Assembly: GCA_913048435.1 (NCBI GenBank)
Contig: CAJWWC010000001.1
Location: 151,281 to 215,280, forward strand
From: an uncultured Flavobacteriales bacterium
Lineage (GTDB): Bacteria > Bacteroidota > Bacteroidia > Flavobacteriales > UBA7312
Length of the DNA: 64,000 bases
Direction of reading: 5' to 3'
Made by a program: the position numbers and the translations under genes. How positions within the stretch are numbered: the stretch's first letter is position 1; each line of letters opens with the position of its first letter. Of this stretch, positions 8,491-18,378 are shown one piece after another. The notes beneath the pieces were generated by a model. The model searched no databases. It worked only from the letters and a program-made list of their open reading frames with translations, and was not told the DNA's origin.

Positions 8491-11370
8491 TTAATTATAA
8501 TTATCGATACTCTCACATGAGCACACCAAATTTCTATCTCCGAAAGCATCGTCAACACGACTTACATTTGGCCAGAATTTATTCTCATTGACAAAAGAAA
8601 GCGGAAATGCTGCTTCTTTTCGGCTGTATGGTTTTTTCCAAATATCACTAGCTATCAAATTAATTGTATGTGGAGCATTTTTTAACACATTATCTTTTTC
8701 GTCATATTGTCCACTTGCAACATTATTAATCTCATTTCTAATAGATTTCATAGCTGCAATGAATTTATCCAATTCTTGTTTACTTTCACTTTCAGTGGGT
8801 TCAACCATAAGCGTTCCAGCTACAGGAAATGAGACTGTAGGTGCATGGAACCCATAATCCATAAGTCGTTTTGCTATGTCCGTAACTTCTATACCAATAT
8901 CCTTGAATGGTCGGCAATCTAGTATCATTTCATGAGCCACTAAATCATTGGGATTGGTATATAATATGTTGTAGTCATCTTTTAATTCTTTTTTTATGTA
9001 GTTGGCATTTAAAATAGCTACTTCAGTTGATTTTGTTAATCCTTCTTGACCTAACATTTTGATGTAGGCATATGAAATACACAACACTAGTGATGAACCC
9101 CATGGTGCTGCAGAAATTGCAGAAATTGCTTTTTCACCTCCTGTTGGAATAAGGGGGTTGGAGGGTAAGAATGGTTTTAAATGCTCTACCACTCCTATTG
9201 GTCCCATCCCTGGACCTCCTCCTCCATGAGGAATAGCAAATGTTTTATGAAGATTAAGATGACATACATCAGCTCCAATAATAGCTGGATTTGTTAATCC
9301 AACTTGAGCATTCATGTTAGCGCCATCCATATACACTTGTCCTCCATGTTGATGAATGATACTTGTCACTTCAATTACTGATTCTTCAAATACACCATGT
9401 GTAGATGGGTAAGTAATCATCAAAGCAGCTAAATTTTCACTGTGTTCTTCTGCTTTTGCTTTAAGATCATCAACATTAATGTTACCCATTTCATCGCATT
9501 TAGTAACAACTACTTTCATGCCTGCCATTGTTGCTGAAGCTGGATTCGTTCCGTGAGCAGATGAAGGAATAAGGCAAATGTTTCTATTGCTTTCATTTCT
9601 GCTTTGGTGATATGCTCTTATTACCATTAATCCAGCATATTCACCTTGAGCACCCGAGTTGGGCTGTAATGATATACCGTCAAAACCAGTAATTTCACAA
9701 AGGGATTCTTCAAGTTCGTGAAACATAATTTGATAGCCTCGAGCTTGATTTATCGGTGCAAATGGGTGTATATTACTAAATTCACTCCAACTTAAAGGAA
9801 AAAGCTCAGCAGCAGCATTTAGTTTCATAGTACATGATCCCAATGGTATCATAGAATGATTTAATGCTAAATCTTTGTTCTCCAATCGTTTAATGTAGCG
9901 CATCATTTCGGTCTCACTGTGGTAAGTGCTAAATACCTTGTGTTGCATATATGGGCTTTCTCTGTACAATTCTTTTGGGATAAAGGAATTGGCATCTAAA
10001 TAATTTCCGCTCAACACATTTTTTATTAATTCGGTTGGGTCAGAGTGATTACAGCTTTTTGCAAATACTGTTAGAATATCATTTATATTTTGAAGACCAT
10101 CTTTTTCGTCAATTGAAATAGAAAGATGTTTATCATCTATATAATTAAAATTCATCTTAGCATCTTCAGCAAATACCCTGAGTGTATCAATAGACACGTC
10201 ATTTATATTAACTAAAATAGTGTCAAAGTAATTTTTATTGAGTTGTTTGTAGCCCAATTGCTCTAAACCTTCAGTTAATACACATGTTAGGCCGTGTATT
10301 TTTCTAGCAATATTTTTCAATCGTTTTGGACCGTGATATACACCGTACATTCCCGCCATAACGGACAGTAACACTTGAGCAGTACAGATATTAGACGTTG
10401 CTCTTTCTCGCTTGATATGTTGTTCTCTTGTTTGAAGAGCCATTCTCAATGCTCTATTGCCTTCAGCATCAATTGTGACACCGATAATTCTGCCAGGAAT
10501 ATTTCTTTTATAGCTTTCTTTTGTAGCGAAATAGGCCGCGTGAGGACCGCCATAACCCATAGGTATTCCAAAACGTTGGGTCGTTCCAACTACGACATCT
10601 GCTCCCCATTCACCAGGAGGTGTTAAAAGAGTAAGGCTTAATAAATCGGCTGCCACAGCAATACCAACATTATTATTTTTAGCATCTTGCGCTAAAATTT
10701 TATAGTTTTCAATATTACCATATTTGCAAGGATACTGAACTAACATACCAAAAACATCATCAGAAAAAATGAAATCAGAATGTTCAACAATTTGAAGTTT
10801 TATGCCAATAGGAGTAGCTCTTGTTTTTAGGACATCTATAGTTTGAGGAAAGCAATCTTTAGAAACTAAAAATGTACAAGCTTGGGCTTTTTTCTTGTCT
10901 TTGTGTCTAGCATTAAATAGCATTATCATTGCTTCAGCCGCTGCAGTCCCTTCGTCTAACAATGAGGCATTAGCAATTTCCATAGCAGTCAAATCAGTTA
11001 CCATGGTTTGATAATTCAATAAAGCCTCAAGTCTGCCTTGTGCAATTTCAGCTTGATATGGCGTGTAAGCCGTATACCAACCCGGATTTTCTAATATATT
11101 TCTTTGAATAACGCCAGGAAGAATAGTGTTGTAATAGCCCAGTCCAATGTAAGATCTATAATTTTTATTTTTTTGACCTAGCATTTTCATATGATCAAGT
11201 AACTCAGATTCGTTAAGAGCTTTAGGCAAATCCATTTTCTTTGTTAGTCGGATAGCTTGAGGAATAGCAAGGTCGATAAGCTCACTAATATTAGAAACTC
11301 CAATCTTGTTAAGCATGTTTTCTTGGTCGCTTGGTCGTGGGCCGATATGGCGTTCTGAGAACTGATTCAT
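8491..11370 (-). CDS. gcvP: Glycine dehydrogenase (decarboxylating), P-protein
   Basis: 959 aa full-length; FSERHIGP start, [37 protein letters not shown]-lysine region. Confidence 0.97.
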   Translation of the reverse strand: MNQFSERHIGPRPSDQENMLNKIGVSNISELIDLAIPQAIRLTKKMDLPKALNESELLDHMKMLGQKNKNYRSYIGLGYYNTILPGVIQRNILENPGWYTAYTPYQAEIAQGRLEALLNYQTMVTDLTAMEIANASLLDEGTAAAEAMIMLFNARHKDKKKAQACTFLVSKDCFPQTIDVLKTRATPIGIKLQIVEHSDFIFSDDVFGMLVQYPCKYGNIENYKILAQDAKNNNVGIAVAADLLSLTLLTPPGEWGADVVVGTTQRFGIPMGYGGPHAAYFATKESYKRNIPGRIIGVTIDAEGNRALRMALQTREQHIKRERATSNICTAQVLLSVMAGMYGVYHGPKRLKNIARKIHGLTCVLTEGLEQLGYKQLNKNYFDTILVNINDVSIDTLRVFAEDAKMNFNYIDDKHLSISIDEKDGLQNINDILTVFAKSCNHSDPTELIKNVLSGNYLDANSFIPKELYRESPYMQHKVFSTYHSETEMMRYIKRLENKDLALNHSMIPLGSCTMKLNAAAELFPLSWSEFSNIHPFAPINQARGYQIMFHELEESLCEITGFDGISLQPNSGAQGEYAGLMVIRAYHQSRNESNRNICLIPSSAHGTNPASATMAGMKVVVTKCDEMGNINVDDLKAKAEEHSENLAALMITYPSTHGVFEESVIEVTSIIHQHGGQVYMDGANMNAQVGLTNPAIIGADVCHLNLHKTFAIPHGGGGPGMGPIGVVEHLKPFLPSNPLIPTGGEKAISAISAAPWGSSLVLCISYAYIKMLGQEGLTKSTEVAILNANYIKKELKDDYNILYTNPNDLVAHEMILDCRPFKDIGIEVTDIAKRLMDYGFHAPTVSFPVAGTLMVEPTESESKQELDKFIAAMKSIRNEINNVASGQYDEKDNVLKNAPHTINLIASDIWKKPYSRKEAAFPLSFVNENKFWPNVSRVDDAFGDRNLVCSCESIDNYN

Positions 11371-11447
11371 ATTATTAATTTAATTAGAGTACAAAAATAT
11401 GAAATGAAGTTGTAATTTGATGAACTAATATTCTATATTTTTAGCTA

Positions 11448-12317
11448 GTGGATTTGCTGAAAAAATTTGGTCAATTTGTAGTTTACAGTAATGTCTTTGT
11501 ATCATCTTGTGTCCTTGCACTGTGTCAAAGTACTAGCATAATAATAGGTGTCGATTCATCACATCTTTTACCATTTGTATTTTTCTCAACTTTATTTGCC
11601 TATAATTTTCAACGTATAGTGAGGTTTAATCCAATCAAAGGACAATCAGCACATCTAGACTGGCTCAATAAGAATAGACTATTTATAATTTTAATAACTG
11701 TAATTAGCTTATTTCTGTCCGTTTATTATGCCTTGACTTTGTCATTTTCGACATTTTATTTTTTGATACCTGCCTCAATCATTAGCTTGTCTTATCCAAT
11801 CAAGATAATTCCTTTAGGAAGTCAAATGGTTTCCTTGAGAGAACTGCCAAGAGCCAAAATATTTCTTATAGCATTAGTTTGGTCTATAGTTAGCGTTGTT
11901 CTAGTCACTCTTGAAAATGATTCATTTTATAGTCTTGATACTCTATTGCTTTTTATCAGTAGATTTAGTTTTGTTTTGGCAATAACAATACCTTTCGACA
12001 TTAGAGATTTAAAATATGATGATTTATCATTGAAAACGATTCCTCAAATTTTTGGTGAGCAAAAAGCAAAAATGATAGCGTTGTATTGTCTTGCTTTTTT
12101 TGAACTGATTTCTATATTTCACTTTTTTGTTGGTCATTTTTCGTGGCAGCTTTTATTAGCACTGATCCTTACTTCTTTTCTAAGCGGAATTTTGGTAATT
12201 AAATCCTCTCAATTAAATAATAATTTCTTCTTCTCTTTCTGGGTAGAAGGAGCAAGTATAATAATGTATTTACTTCTTTTTATATTCCCATTGGCTTTTG
12301 GTATCTTAGCCCTCTAA
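11448..12317 (+). CDS. UbiA-like prenyltransferase family membrane protein
   Basis: 289 aa multi-TM with FDIRDLKYDDLSLKTIPQIFGEQKAK, resembling the second Asp-rich motif of UbiA; GTG start. Confidence 0.55.
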   Translation: MDLLKKFGQFVVYSNVFVSSCVLALCQSTSIIIGVDSSHLLPFVFFSTLFAYNFQRIVRFNPIKGQSAHLDWLNKNRLFIILITVISLFLSVYYALTLSFSTFYFLIPASIISLSYPIKIIPLGSQMVSLRELPRAKIFLIALVWSIVSVVLVTLENDSFYSLDTLLLFISRFSFVLAITIPFDIRDLKYDDLSLKTIPQIFGEQKAKMIALYCLAFFELISIFHFFVGHFSWQLLLALILTSFLSGILVIKSSQLNNNFFFSFWVEGASIIMYLLLFIFPLAFGILAL

Positions 12318-12326
12318 TTTAACATC

Positions 12327-13595
12327 ATGCAAAATACTTTAGAATTTGCCCAAGATTCTGACCAGCAAGATGAGCTGTCAGCTTACAGACAACGTTTTTA
12401 TCTTCCTAAAATTAATGGGAAGGATGCACTTTATTTTACTGGCAATTCTTTAGGATTACAGCCAAAAAGCACTAGGGAATATGTTCAGCAGGAGTTAGAT
12501 GACTGGGCGAAATATGGGGTTGAAGGTCATTTCGAAGCCAAAAATCCGTGGGTATCTTATCATAAAATATTATCCAAGCCATTTGCTAAATTAGTAGGAG
12601 CAAATAATCAAGAGGTTGTTGCTATGAATGGGCTTAGTGTTAATCTTCACCTGATGATGGTTTCATTCTATCAGCCAACTTCCAAGCGTACTAAAATTAT
12701 CTGTGAAGCAAAAGCATTTCCTTCAGACCAATATATGCTTGAAAGTCAAGTTAAATTTCATGGCTTAAACCCAGATGACACTATTGTAGAGGTTTACCCT
12801 CGTGATGAAGAACACACCATAAGAGAAGAGGATATATTATCAACCATTGAAGAGGTTGGAGATGAATTGGCTCTTGTCTTTTGGGGCGGTGTAAATTATT
12901 ACAGTGGTCAAGTCTTTGATATGGCAAAAATTACCGAAAAAGCGCATGCTCAAGGCGCTTATGTTGGCTTTGATTTAGCCCATGCTGTAGGCAATATTGA
13001 ATTGAAGTTACACGATTGGAATGTTGATTTTGCCTGTTGGTGTTCTTACAAGTATTTGAATGCTGGTCCTGGTAGTATTTCCGGTGTTTTTGTACATCAA
13101 AAGCATGATAATAATTCCAATTTACTGCGCTTTGCAGGTTGGTGGGGGCACGATGAAGAACGTCGTTTTTTGATGGAAAAAAACTTTGTGCCGATGCAAG
13201 GAGCACAAGGTTGGCAATTAAGTAATGCTCCTGTTTTTGCGATAGCTCCTTGTAAGGCTAGTATGGATATTTTTGATGAAGTAGGTATGTCTCGACTAGT
13301 GTCTAAAAGTAAACGTTTGACAAACTATATGGAATTTGTATTCAATGATATATCATCTAGATACGATAATTGCGATTTAGAGATTATCACTCCAAAAGAT
13401 GAAAAATATAGAGGTTGTCAATTGTCTGTTTTATGTCACGGTCAGGGTAGGTCGATGTTTGACTTTATTACAAAAAAAGGCGTTATTGCAGATTGGAGAG
13501 AACCAAACGTTATTCGTTTTGCACCTGTCCCACTATACAATTCCTTTGAAGATATATATCAGTTAGGTCAAATCATAGAAAAAGCATTATCATGA
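12327..13595 (+). CDS. kynU: Kynureninase
   Basis: 422 aa; [50 protein letters not shown]. Confidence 0.95.
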   Translation: MQNTLEFAQDSDQQDELSAYRQRFYLPKINGKDALYFTGNSLGLQPKSTREYVQQELDDWAKYGVEGHFEAKNPWVSYHKILSKPFAKLVGANNQEVVAMNGLSVNLHLMMVSFYQPTSKRTKIICEAKAFPSDQYMLESQVKFHGLNPDDTIVEVYPRDEEHTIREEDILSTIEEVGDELALVFWGGVNYYSGQVFDMAKITEKAHAQGAYVGFDLAHAVGNIELKLHDWNVDFACWCSYKYLNAGPGSISGVFVHQKHDNNSNLLRFAGWWGHDEERRFLMEKNFVPMQGAQGWQLSNAPVFAIAPCKASMDIFDEVGMSRLVSKSKRLTNYMEFVFNDISSRYDNCDLEIITPKDEKYRGCQLSVLCHGQGRSMFDFITKKGVIADWREPNVIRFAPVPLYNSFEDIYQLGQIIEKALS

Positions 13596-14929
13596 GAAAA
13601 AAAGTTACAATAGCGGGTGCCGGTTTGGTAGGTTCTTTAGAAGCTATCTACTTGGCCAAGCGTGGGTTTCAAGTTGAGATTTATGAAAGACGACCAGACA
13701 TGAGAAAAGTTGAGTTATCCGCTGGTCGTTCTATCAATTTAGCTTTATCTGCAAGAGGTTGGAATGCTCTAAAGGCGGTTGATGTAGATCAAGATGTGGA
13801 GAAGATGGCTATTCCAATGTATAAAAGAGTTATGCATGCAGTTGACGGTTCTCTCACTGACCAACAGTACGGTCAAGATGGTGAGGCTATTTATTCTGTA
13901 TCTCGTGGTGGTCTTAATCAATTGCTGATGAACTTAGCTGGCGAGCAAGAAAATGTGAATATGCATTTCAACTATAAGTGTGTTGATGTAGATTTAAAGT
14001 TAGCGTCTGCAATCTTTGAGCATAATGATGGAAATCAGAAAAATGTCGATGCTGATATGATTATTGGTGCAGATGGAGCATATTCTGTGATACGTTCAAA
14101 AATGATTAAGCAAGACCGTTTTCAGTATTCGCAACATTATATTGAACACGGTTACAAAGAGCTAACAATACCAGCCAATTCAGATGGCACACACAAATTA
14201 GAAGTTAATGCCTTACACATTTGGCCAAGAGGAAGCTATATGCTTATTGCTCTGCCAAACATGGACGGTAGTTTTACTTGCACACTATTTTTTCCATATG
14301 AAGGTGAGTATTCCTTTAACAGTTTACAAACCAAACAACAGGTTTACGATTTTTTCAAAGAGGTATTTCCAGATACTTTAGACTTAATCCCTAATTTGGT
14401 AGAAGAATATTTTCAAAACCCTACCTCATCATTAGCTATAATGCGTTGCAACCCTTGGACTGTCGATGATAAAGTGTTGCTCATTGGAGATGCCGCTCAT
14501 GCAACAGTTCCCTTTTATGGCCAAGGAATGAATGCAGGTTTTGAGGGCTGTTTTGTTTTAGATCAGTTAATGCAAAAACATGGCGAAGATTGGAAGGCTT
14601 GTTTTGATGAATATTCTAAAATAAGAAAGCCAGATGGTGATGGTGTTCAAGATTTATCTATGCACAATTTTATTGTTATGCGAGATAAGACCGCGGACCC
14701 TAAATTCTTACTTCAGAAAAAAATAGAACTACATTTTTCCAAAAAATATCCTGATAAGTGGTTGCCTTTGTATTCTATGGTTTCATTTAGCACTATTCGT
14801 TATTCTGAAGCATGGGAAATTGGAAAACAACAAGAAAAGCTTATGCAGAAAGTTATGGAAGTTCCTAACATTGAAGATAAATGGGAGAGTGATGAGGTGG
14901 AACAGTTGATGCTTAGTTTAATCGCTTGA
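13592..14929 (+). CDS. kmo: Kynurenine 3-monooxygenase
   Basis: 445 aa flavoprotein; [56 protein letters not shown] overlap with kynU. Confidence 0.93.
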   Translation: MRKKVTIAGAGLVGSLEAIYLAKRGFQVEIYERRPDMRKVELSAGRSINLALSARGWNALKAVDVDQDVEKMAIPMYKRVMHAVDGSLTDQQYGQDGEAIYSVSRGGLNQLLMNLAGEQENVNMHFNYKCVDVDLKLASAIFEHNDGNQKNVDADMIIGADGAYSVIRSKMIKQDRFQYSQHYIEHGYKELTIPANSDGTHKLEVNALHIWPRGSYMLIALPNMDGSFTCTLFFPYEGEYSFNSLQTKQQVYDFFKEVFPDTLDLIPNLVEEYFQNPTSSLAIMRCNPWTVDDKVLLIGDAAHATVPFYGQGMNAGFEGCFVLDQLMQKHGEDWKACFDEYSKIRKPDGDGVQDLSMHNFIVMRDKTADPKFLLQKKIELHFSKKYPDKWLPLYSMVSFSTIRYSEAWEIGKQQEKLMQKVMEVPNIEDKWESDEVEQLMLSLIA

Positions 14930-16143
14930 GAAAAATTTTAAAATCATATGCAAGCTTAGAAAAGCATGTTCTGCTAATGATAAGAGCAGAGTTTTTTATC
15001 CAGCTAATTGGTGCAGCTTTTTTTCTTATCCTAAATATTTATTTAGCTAAAGAGGGGTTTAGTGACCCCGAAATAGCTAACTATATCTCCTATCGTTTTT
15101 TGGCGGTAATGGTCTTAGCTTTTCCTTTGGGGTTTTACATTAAAGGTAAACGCCTAAAACCATTTTTTATGATAGGTAGTCTTGGCGTTCCTTTGGTGGC
15201 TATCGCTATGATACTTGCTATCCGTAATCGGATGTTTGTTTTTCTACCCTATTTGTTTGTGTTTTGGGGTATAGTATTTACATGTTTTCAAGTCAGTACC
15301 TTACCATACATAATGAGAAATACTTCAAAAGAAAACCAATCTCATGCAATATCTTTAAATTACGCAACACATAGTTTTGGAACAATTATTTGTAGTATTA
15401 TCATATTTATTTTAAGTCGTTCATTTAGAACTATCGATGAGGGGGTTATCCTTTTGTTCATTTCATTAGTGGGGCTTACTGGTATATTTTTCCTAATGCA
15501 AATCAAAACTGACGATGTAATAGTAGAAAAGAAAGCTATTCAATGGAAGTCTTACGACTGGATTTTGTTGTTTAAAGCCATAGTGCCAACTATAATAATT
15601 TCAGTTGGTGCAGGTTTGACTATCCCATTTATCAATTTATTTTTCTATCACGATTTTGGTGTTGATTCTTCAGAGTTTGCTGTAATAGGTGGTGGAGCTA
15701 GTTTGCTGGTCGCTTTTATGGCTTTGTTAGTTCCAAAGGTCAAAGATATATTAGGATTTAAAAAAGGTATTACACTAACTCAGTCCATTGCTGTTTTAGC
15801 TTTAGTAGCTTTAGCTACGACAGAGTTTTTTGTTGAGTATTGGTGGGCTTTACCATTGGCTATCCTATGCTTTTGGATACGTACACCTTTAATGAATATG
15901 GCTGCGCCCATGACTTCAGAGCTAACTATGAATTATGTAGGCAAGGAAAACCAAGAAATTTTATCTGCTATAACTGCTGCTATTTGGAGTGGTAGCTGGT
16001 ACTTCAGTTCTCAAATATTTAGATTTTTAAAAGGAATGGATATGCCATACGCTTATATTTTTTATATCACAGCAGCTTTTTATGCTTTTGGTGTGTTTAC
16101 TTATTATCTACTTATATTGGATTATGAAAGAAGAGCGGAATAA
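14926..16143 (+). CDS. MFS-type transporter
   Basis: 405 aa, about 12 hydrophobic segments; TTG start overlapping kmo stop (TTGA). Confidence 0.7.
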   Translation: MRKILKSYASLEKHVLLMIRAEFFIQLIGAAFFLILNIYLAKEGFSDPEIANYISYRFLAVMVLAFPLGFYIKGKRLKPFFMIGSLGVPLVAIAMILAIRNRMFVFLPYLFVFWGIVFTCFQVSTLPYIMRNTSKENQSHAISLNYATHSFGTIICSIIIFILSRSFRTIDEGVILLFISLVGLTGIFFLMQIKTDDVIVEKKAIQWKSYDWILLFKAIVPTIIISVGAGLTIPFINLFFYHDFGVDSSEFAVIGGGASLLVAFMALLVPKVKDILGFKKGITLTQSIAVLALVALATTEFFVEYWWALPLAILCFWIRTPLMNMAAPMTSELTMNYVGKENQEILSAITAAIWSGSWYFSSQIFRFLKGMDMPYAYIFYITAAFYAFGVFTYYLLILDYERRAE

Positions 16144-16146
16144 TTT

Positions 16147-16791
16147 TTAATTTTTCAAAAAAGGGTTATTGGTTTTTTCAAAACCGATAGTAGTAGTCGG
16201 ACCATGTCCGCAATAAATTTTGGTATTGTCATCAAGTGGTAGAAGTTTTTCTTTGATACTTTCAATTAGTCTATCAAAATCACCGCCTGGCAAATCAGTT
16301 CTGCCTATACTCATTTGAAACAACACATCTCCACTAATTATAAAATTATGCTTCTCAGAATGAAGAACAATATGGCCAGGGGCATGACCTGGAGTAAATA
16401 GAATGTCTAACTCACTTTCTCCAAATTTTATTTTTTCACCTTCATTTAAAAAATGAGAGGGTAAGGGGCTTTCTTGATAATTGTGAAATCCATAGACTGT
16501 ACAATAATCTTTCACAGAATTAAGTGTTGACACATCCAATTCATGCATAGCTAAATCTAACTTCCATTTGTCAGCAACAAAATGGTTGCCTAACACGTGG
16601 TCTATGTGACAGTGCGTATTTATTAGAAGGACTGGCTTAAGTTTATTTTCAGTAACGAAATTGCTAAGAGTTTCTTTTTCCTGATTATCATAGCAACCCG
16701 GGTCAACTATGATACATTCTTTGGTGTCGTCAAACAAAACGTAGGTGTTTTCTTGAAAGCCATTAAATGTGAAAGTTTGTATTTGTATCAT
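16147..16791 (-). CDS. MBL-fold metallo-hydrolase (glyoxalase II-like)
   Basis: 214 aa; THCHIDHVLGN, TPGHAPGHIVLH, SGDVLFQMSIGRTDLPGG, YCGHGPTTTIGFE. Confidence 0.9.
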   Translation of the reverse strand: MIQIQTFTFNGFQENTYVLFDDTKECIIVDPGCYDNQEKETLSNFVTENKLKPVLLINTHCHIDHVLGNHFVADKWKLDLAMHELDVSTLNSVKDYCTVYGFHNYQESPLPSHFLNEGEKIKFGESELDILFTPGHAPGHIVLHSEKHNFIISGDVLFQMSIGRTDLPGGDFDRLIESIKEKLLPLDDNTKIYCGHGPTTTIGFEKTNNPFLKN

Positions 16792-16795
16792 AAGG

Positions 16796-16825
16796 CAAAG
16801 ATATTTGATTTATATATCTTAGCAA
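16796..16825 (-). promoter_or_regulatory. Bacteroidota-type promoter TTG-N19-TATCTTTG for the MBL hydrolase gene
   Basis: Minus strand reads TTGCTAAGATATATAAATCAAATATCTTTGCCTTATG; only 4 nt between the -7 element and the ATG. Confidence 0.6.
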
Positions 16826-16837
16826 GGAATTTATACT

Positions 16838-17206
16838 ATGTCTACAATAACGTTATTTTTTTTAATTTTAATAGGTTTAGCAGCAGGATTGTTGAGTGGA
16901 TTTATAGGTGTTGGTGGTGGAATAATTATCATTCCTTTATTAATGATTTTATTGGGAATGACCCAACATCAAGCGCAAGGGACTAGTCTAGCAGTTATGT
17001 TACCACCAATTGGTATATTGGCTGCCTGGAATTATCACAAAGCGGGTTTTGTTGATTGGAAATATGCCTTAATAATTTCAGTGGCTTTTATTGTGGGTGG
17101 TTACTTAAGTTCAAAATGGGCAGTAAACGTTGACGCAAAAACACTAAAAAAAGTCTTTGGCATAATGCTACTTTTCGGAGGCTTTAAATTAATCTTTGGC
17201 AAATGA
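16838..17206 (+). CDS. Half-length TauE/SafE family permease
   Basis: 122 aa; GLAAGLLSGFIGVGGGIIIIPLLMILLG...AQGTSLAVMLPPIGILAAWNYHKAGFVDW. Confidence 0.85.
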   Translation: MSTITLFFLILIGLAAGLLSGFIGVGGGIIIIPLLMILLGMTQHQAQGTSLAVMLPPIGILAAWNYHKAGFVDWKYALIISVAFIVGGYLSSKWAVNVDAKTLKKVFGIMLLFGGFKLIFGK

Positions 17207-18378
17207 AAAATCTTCAAAATAAGATAAAATCTCTTGCAGAAAATTTTTTCAAAGATACTGTTGAGATTAGGCGGCACCTACATGCTAATCCCGAACTTTC
17301 TTTTAAAGAATACAATACATCAGAGTATATTCAGCAAAAACTTACAGCATACGGTATCTCTTTTACTTCTGGATTAGTAGAAACAGGGGTTGTAGGACTC
17401 ATAAAAGGTAGAAGCCCAATTTCTCAATGCATCGCCTTACGTGCAGATATAGATGCTTTACCAATACAGGAATTAAATGACTTAGATTATACATCTAAAA
17501 ATAGTGGGGTTATGCACGCTTGTGGGCACGATTTTCATACAGCATCGCTTTTAGGAGTAGGGCGTATCCTCAATGAATTGAAAGAGGAATGGGAGGGAAC
17601 AATTAAGTTAATATTTCAGCCTGGTGAAGAAAAATTACCTGGTGGTGCATCTTTAATGATTGCCGAAGGTGTATTAGAAAATCCAAAAGTTGATAAAATT
17701 ATTGGTCAACATGTTTCGCCTGAGCTAGATTGTGGTGTAATTGGAATGCGTGGTGGAATGTTTATGGCATCAGCAGACGAAATATATATAGATATTATTG
17801 GCAAAGGAGGGCATGCAGCACTTCCTAAGGGCAGGGTAAACCCCTTGGTTATTGCCAGTAAAATTATAACAGCCTTATACGATAGGTTTGATCGAGTAAA
17901 AGACACTCCATCGGTATTTTCTCTTGGAGTCATAGAAGGCGGTTCTGCTGGCAATATTATACCTGAAACTGTTAGTTTACAAGGTACTTTTAGAGCTATG
18001 AATGAACAATGGCGTAAAGAAGCACACCAAATTATAAGAGACATTTGTTATTCTACAGCACAAGAAATGAATGGTAAATGTAATATTGATATTAAAGTTG
18101 GCTATCCTTTTTTAAAAAATGATGAGTCTTTTACAAAGCTATGTTTTGAAAATGCTCAAAAGTTCATAGGTGCTAAAAATGTGATTGAAATTTCAAAACG
18201 AATGACTGCTGAAGACTTCTCGTATTATTCGCATAATGTACCGGCTTGTTTTTACAGGCTAGGTGTGGGTATAAACAACCAAGATAGAAAACATTTGCAC
18301 AACGCTTATTTTGATGTCGATGAGTCGGCTTTAAAAAATAGTATTGGAATAATGAGTTGGCTAGCTATAAACAGTTAG
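17203..18378 (+). CDS. M20 family amidohydrolase (N-acyl amino acid/hippurate hydrolase type)
   Basis: 391 aa; RRHLHANPELSFKEYNT, ALRADIDALPIQE, HACGHDFHTA, GEEKLPGGA, MTAEDFSYY. Confidence 0.92.
   Translation: MKNLQNKIKSLAENFFKDTVEIRRHLHANPELSFKEYNTSEYIQQKLTAYGISFTSGLVETGVVGLIKGRSPISQCIALRADIDALPIQELNDLDYTSKNSGVMHACGHDFHTASLLGVGRILNELKEEWEGTIKLIFQPGEEKLPGGASLMIAEGVLENPKVDKIIGQHVSPELDCGVIGMRGGMFMASADEIYIDIIGKGGHAALPKGRVNPLVIASKIITALYDRFDRVKDTPSVFSLGVIEGGSAGNIIPETVSLQGTFRAMNEQWRKEAHQIIRDICYSTAQEMNGKCNIDIKVGYPFLKNDESFTKLCFENAQKFIGAKNVIEISKRMTAEDFSYYSHNVPACFYRLGVGINNQDRKHLHNAYFDVDESALKNSIGIMSWLAINS

Noticed and set aside
12931-13206. 91-aa minus-strand ORF within kynU
   Set aside because: Lies inside a strongly conserved gene; no domain or start signal.
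17706-18044. 112-aa minus-strand ORF within the amidohydrolase
   Set aside because: Shadow ORF opposite conserved M20 motifs.
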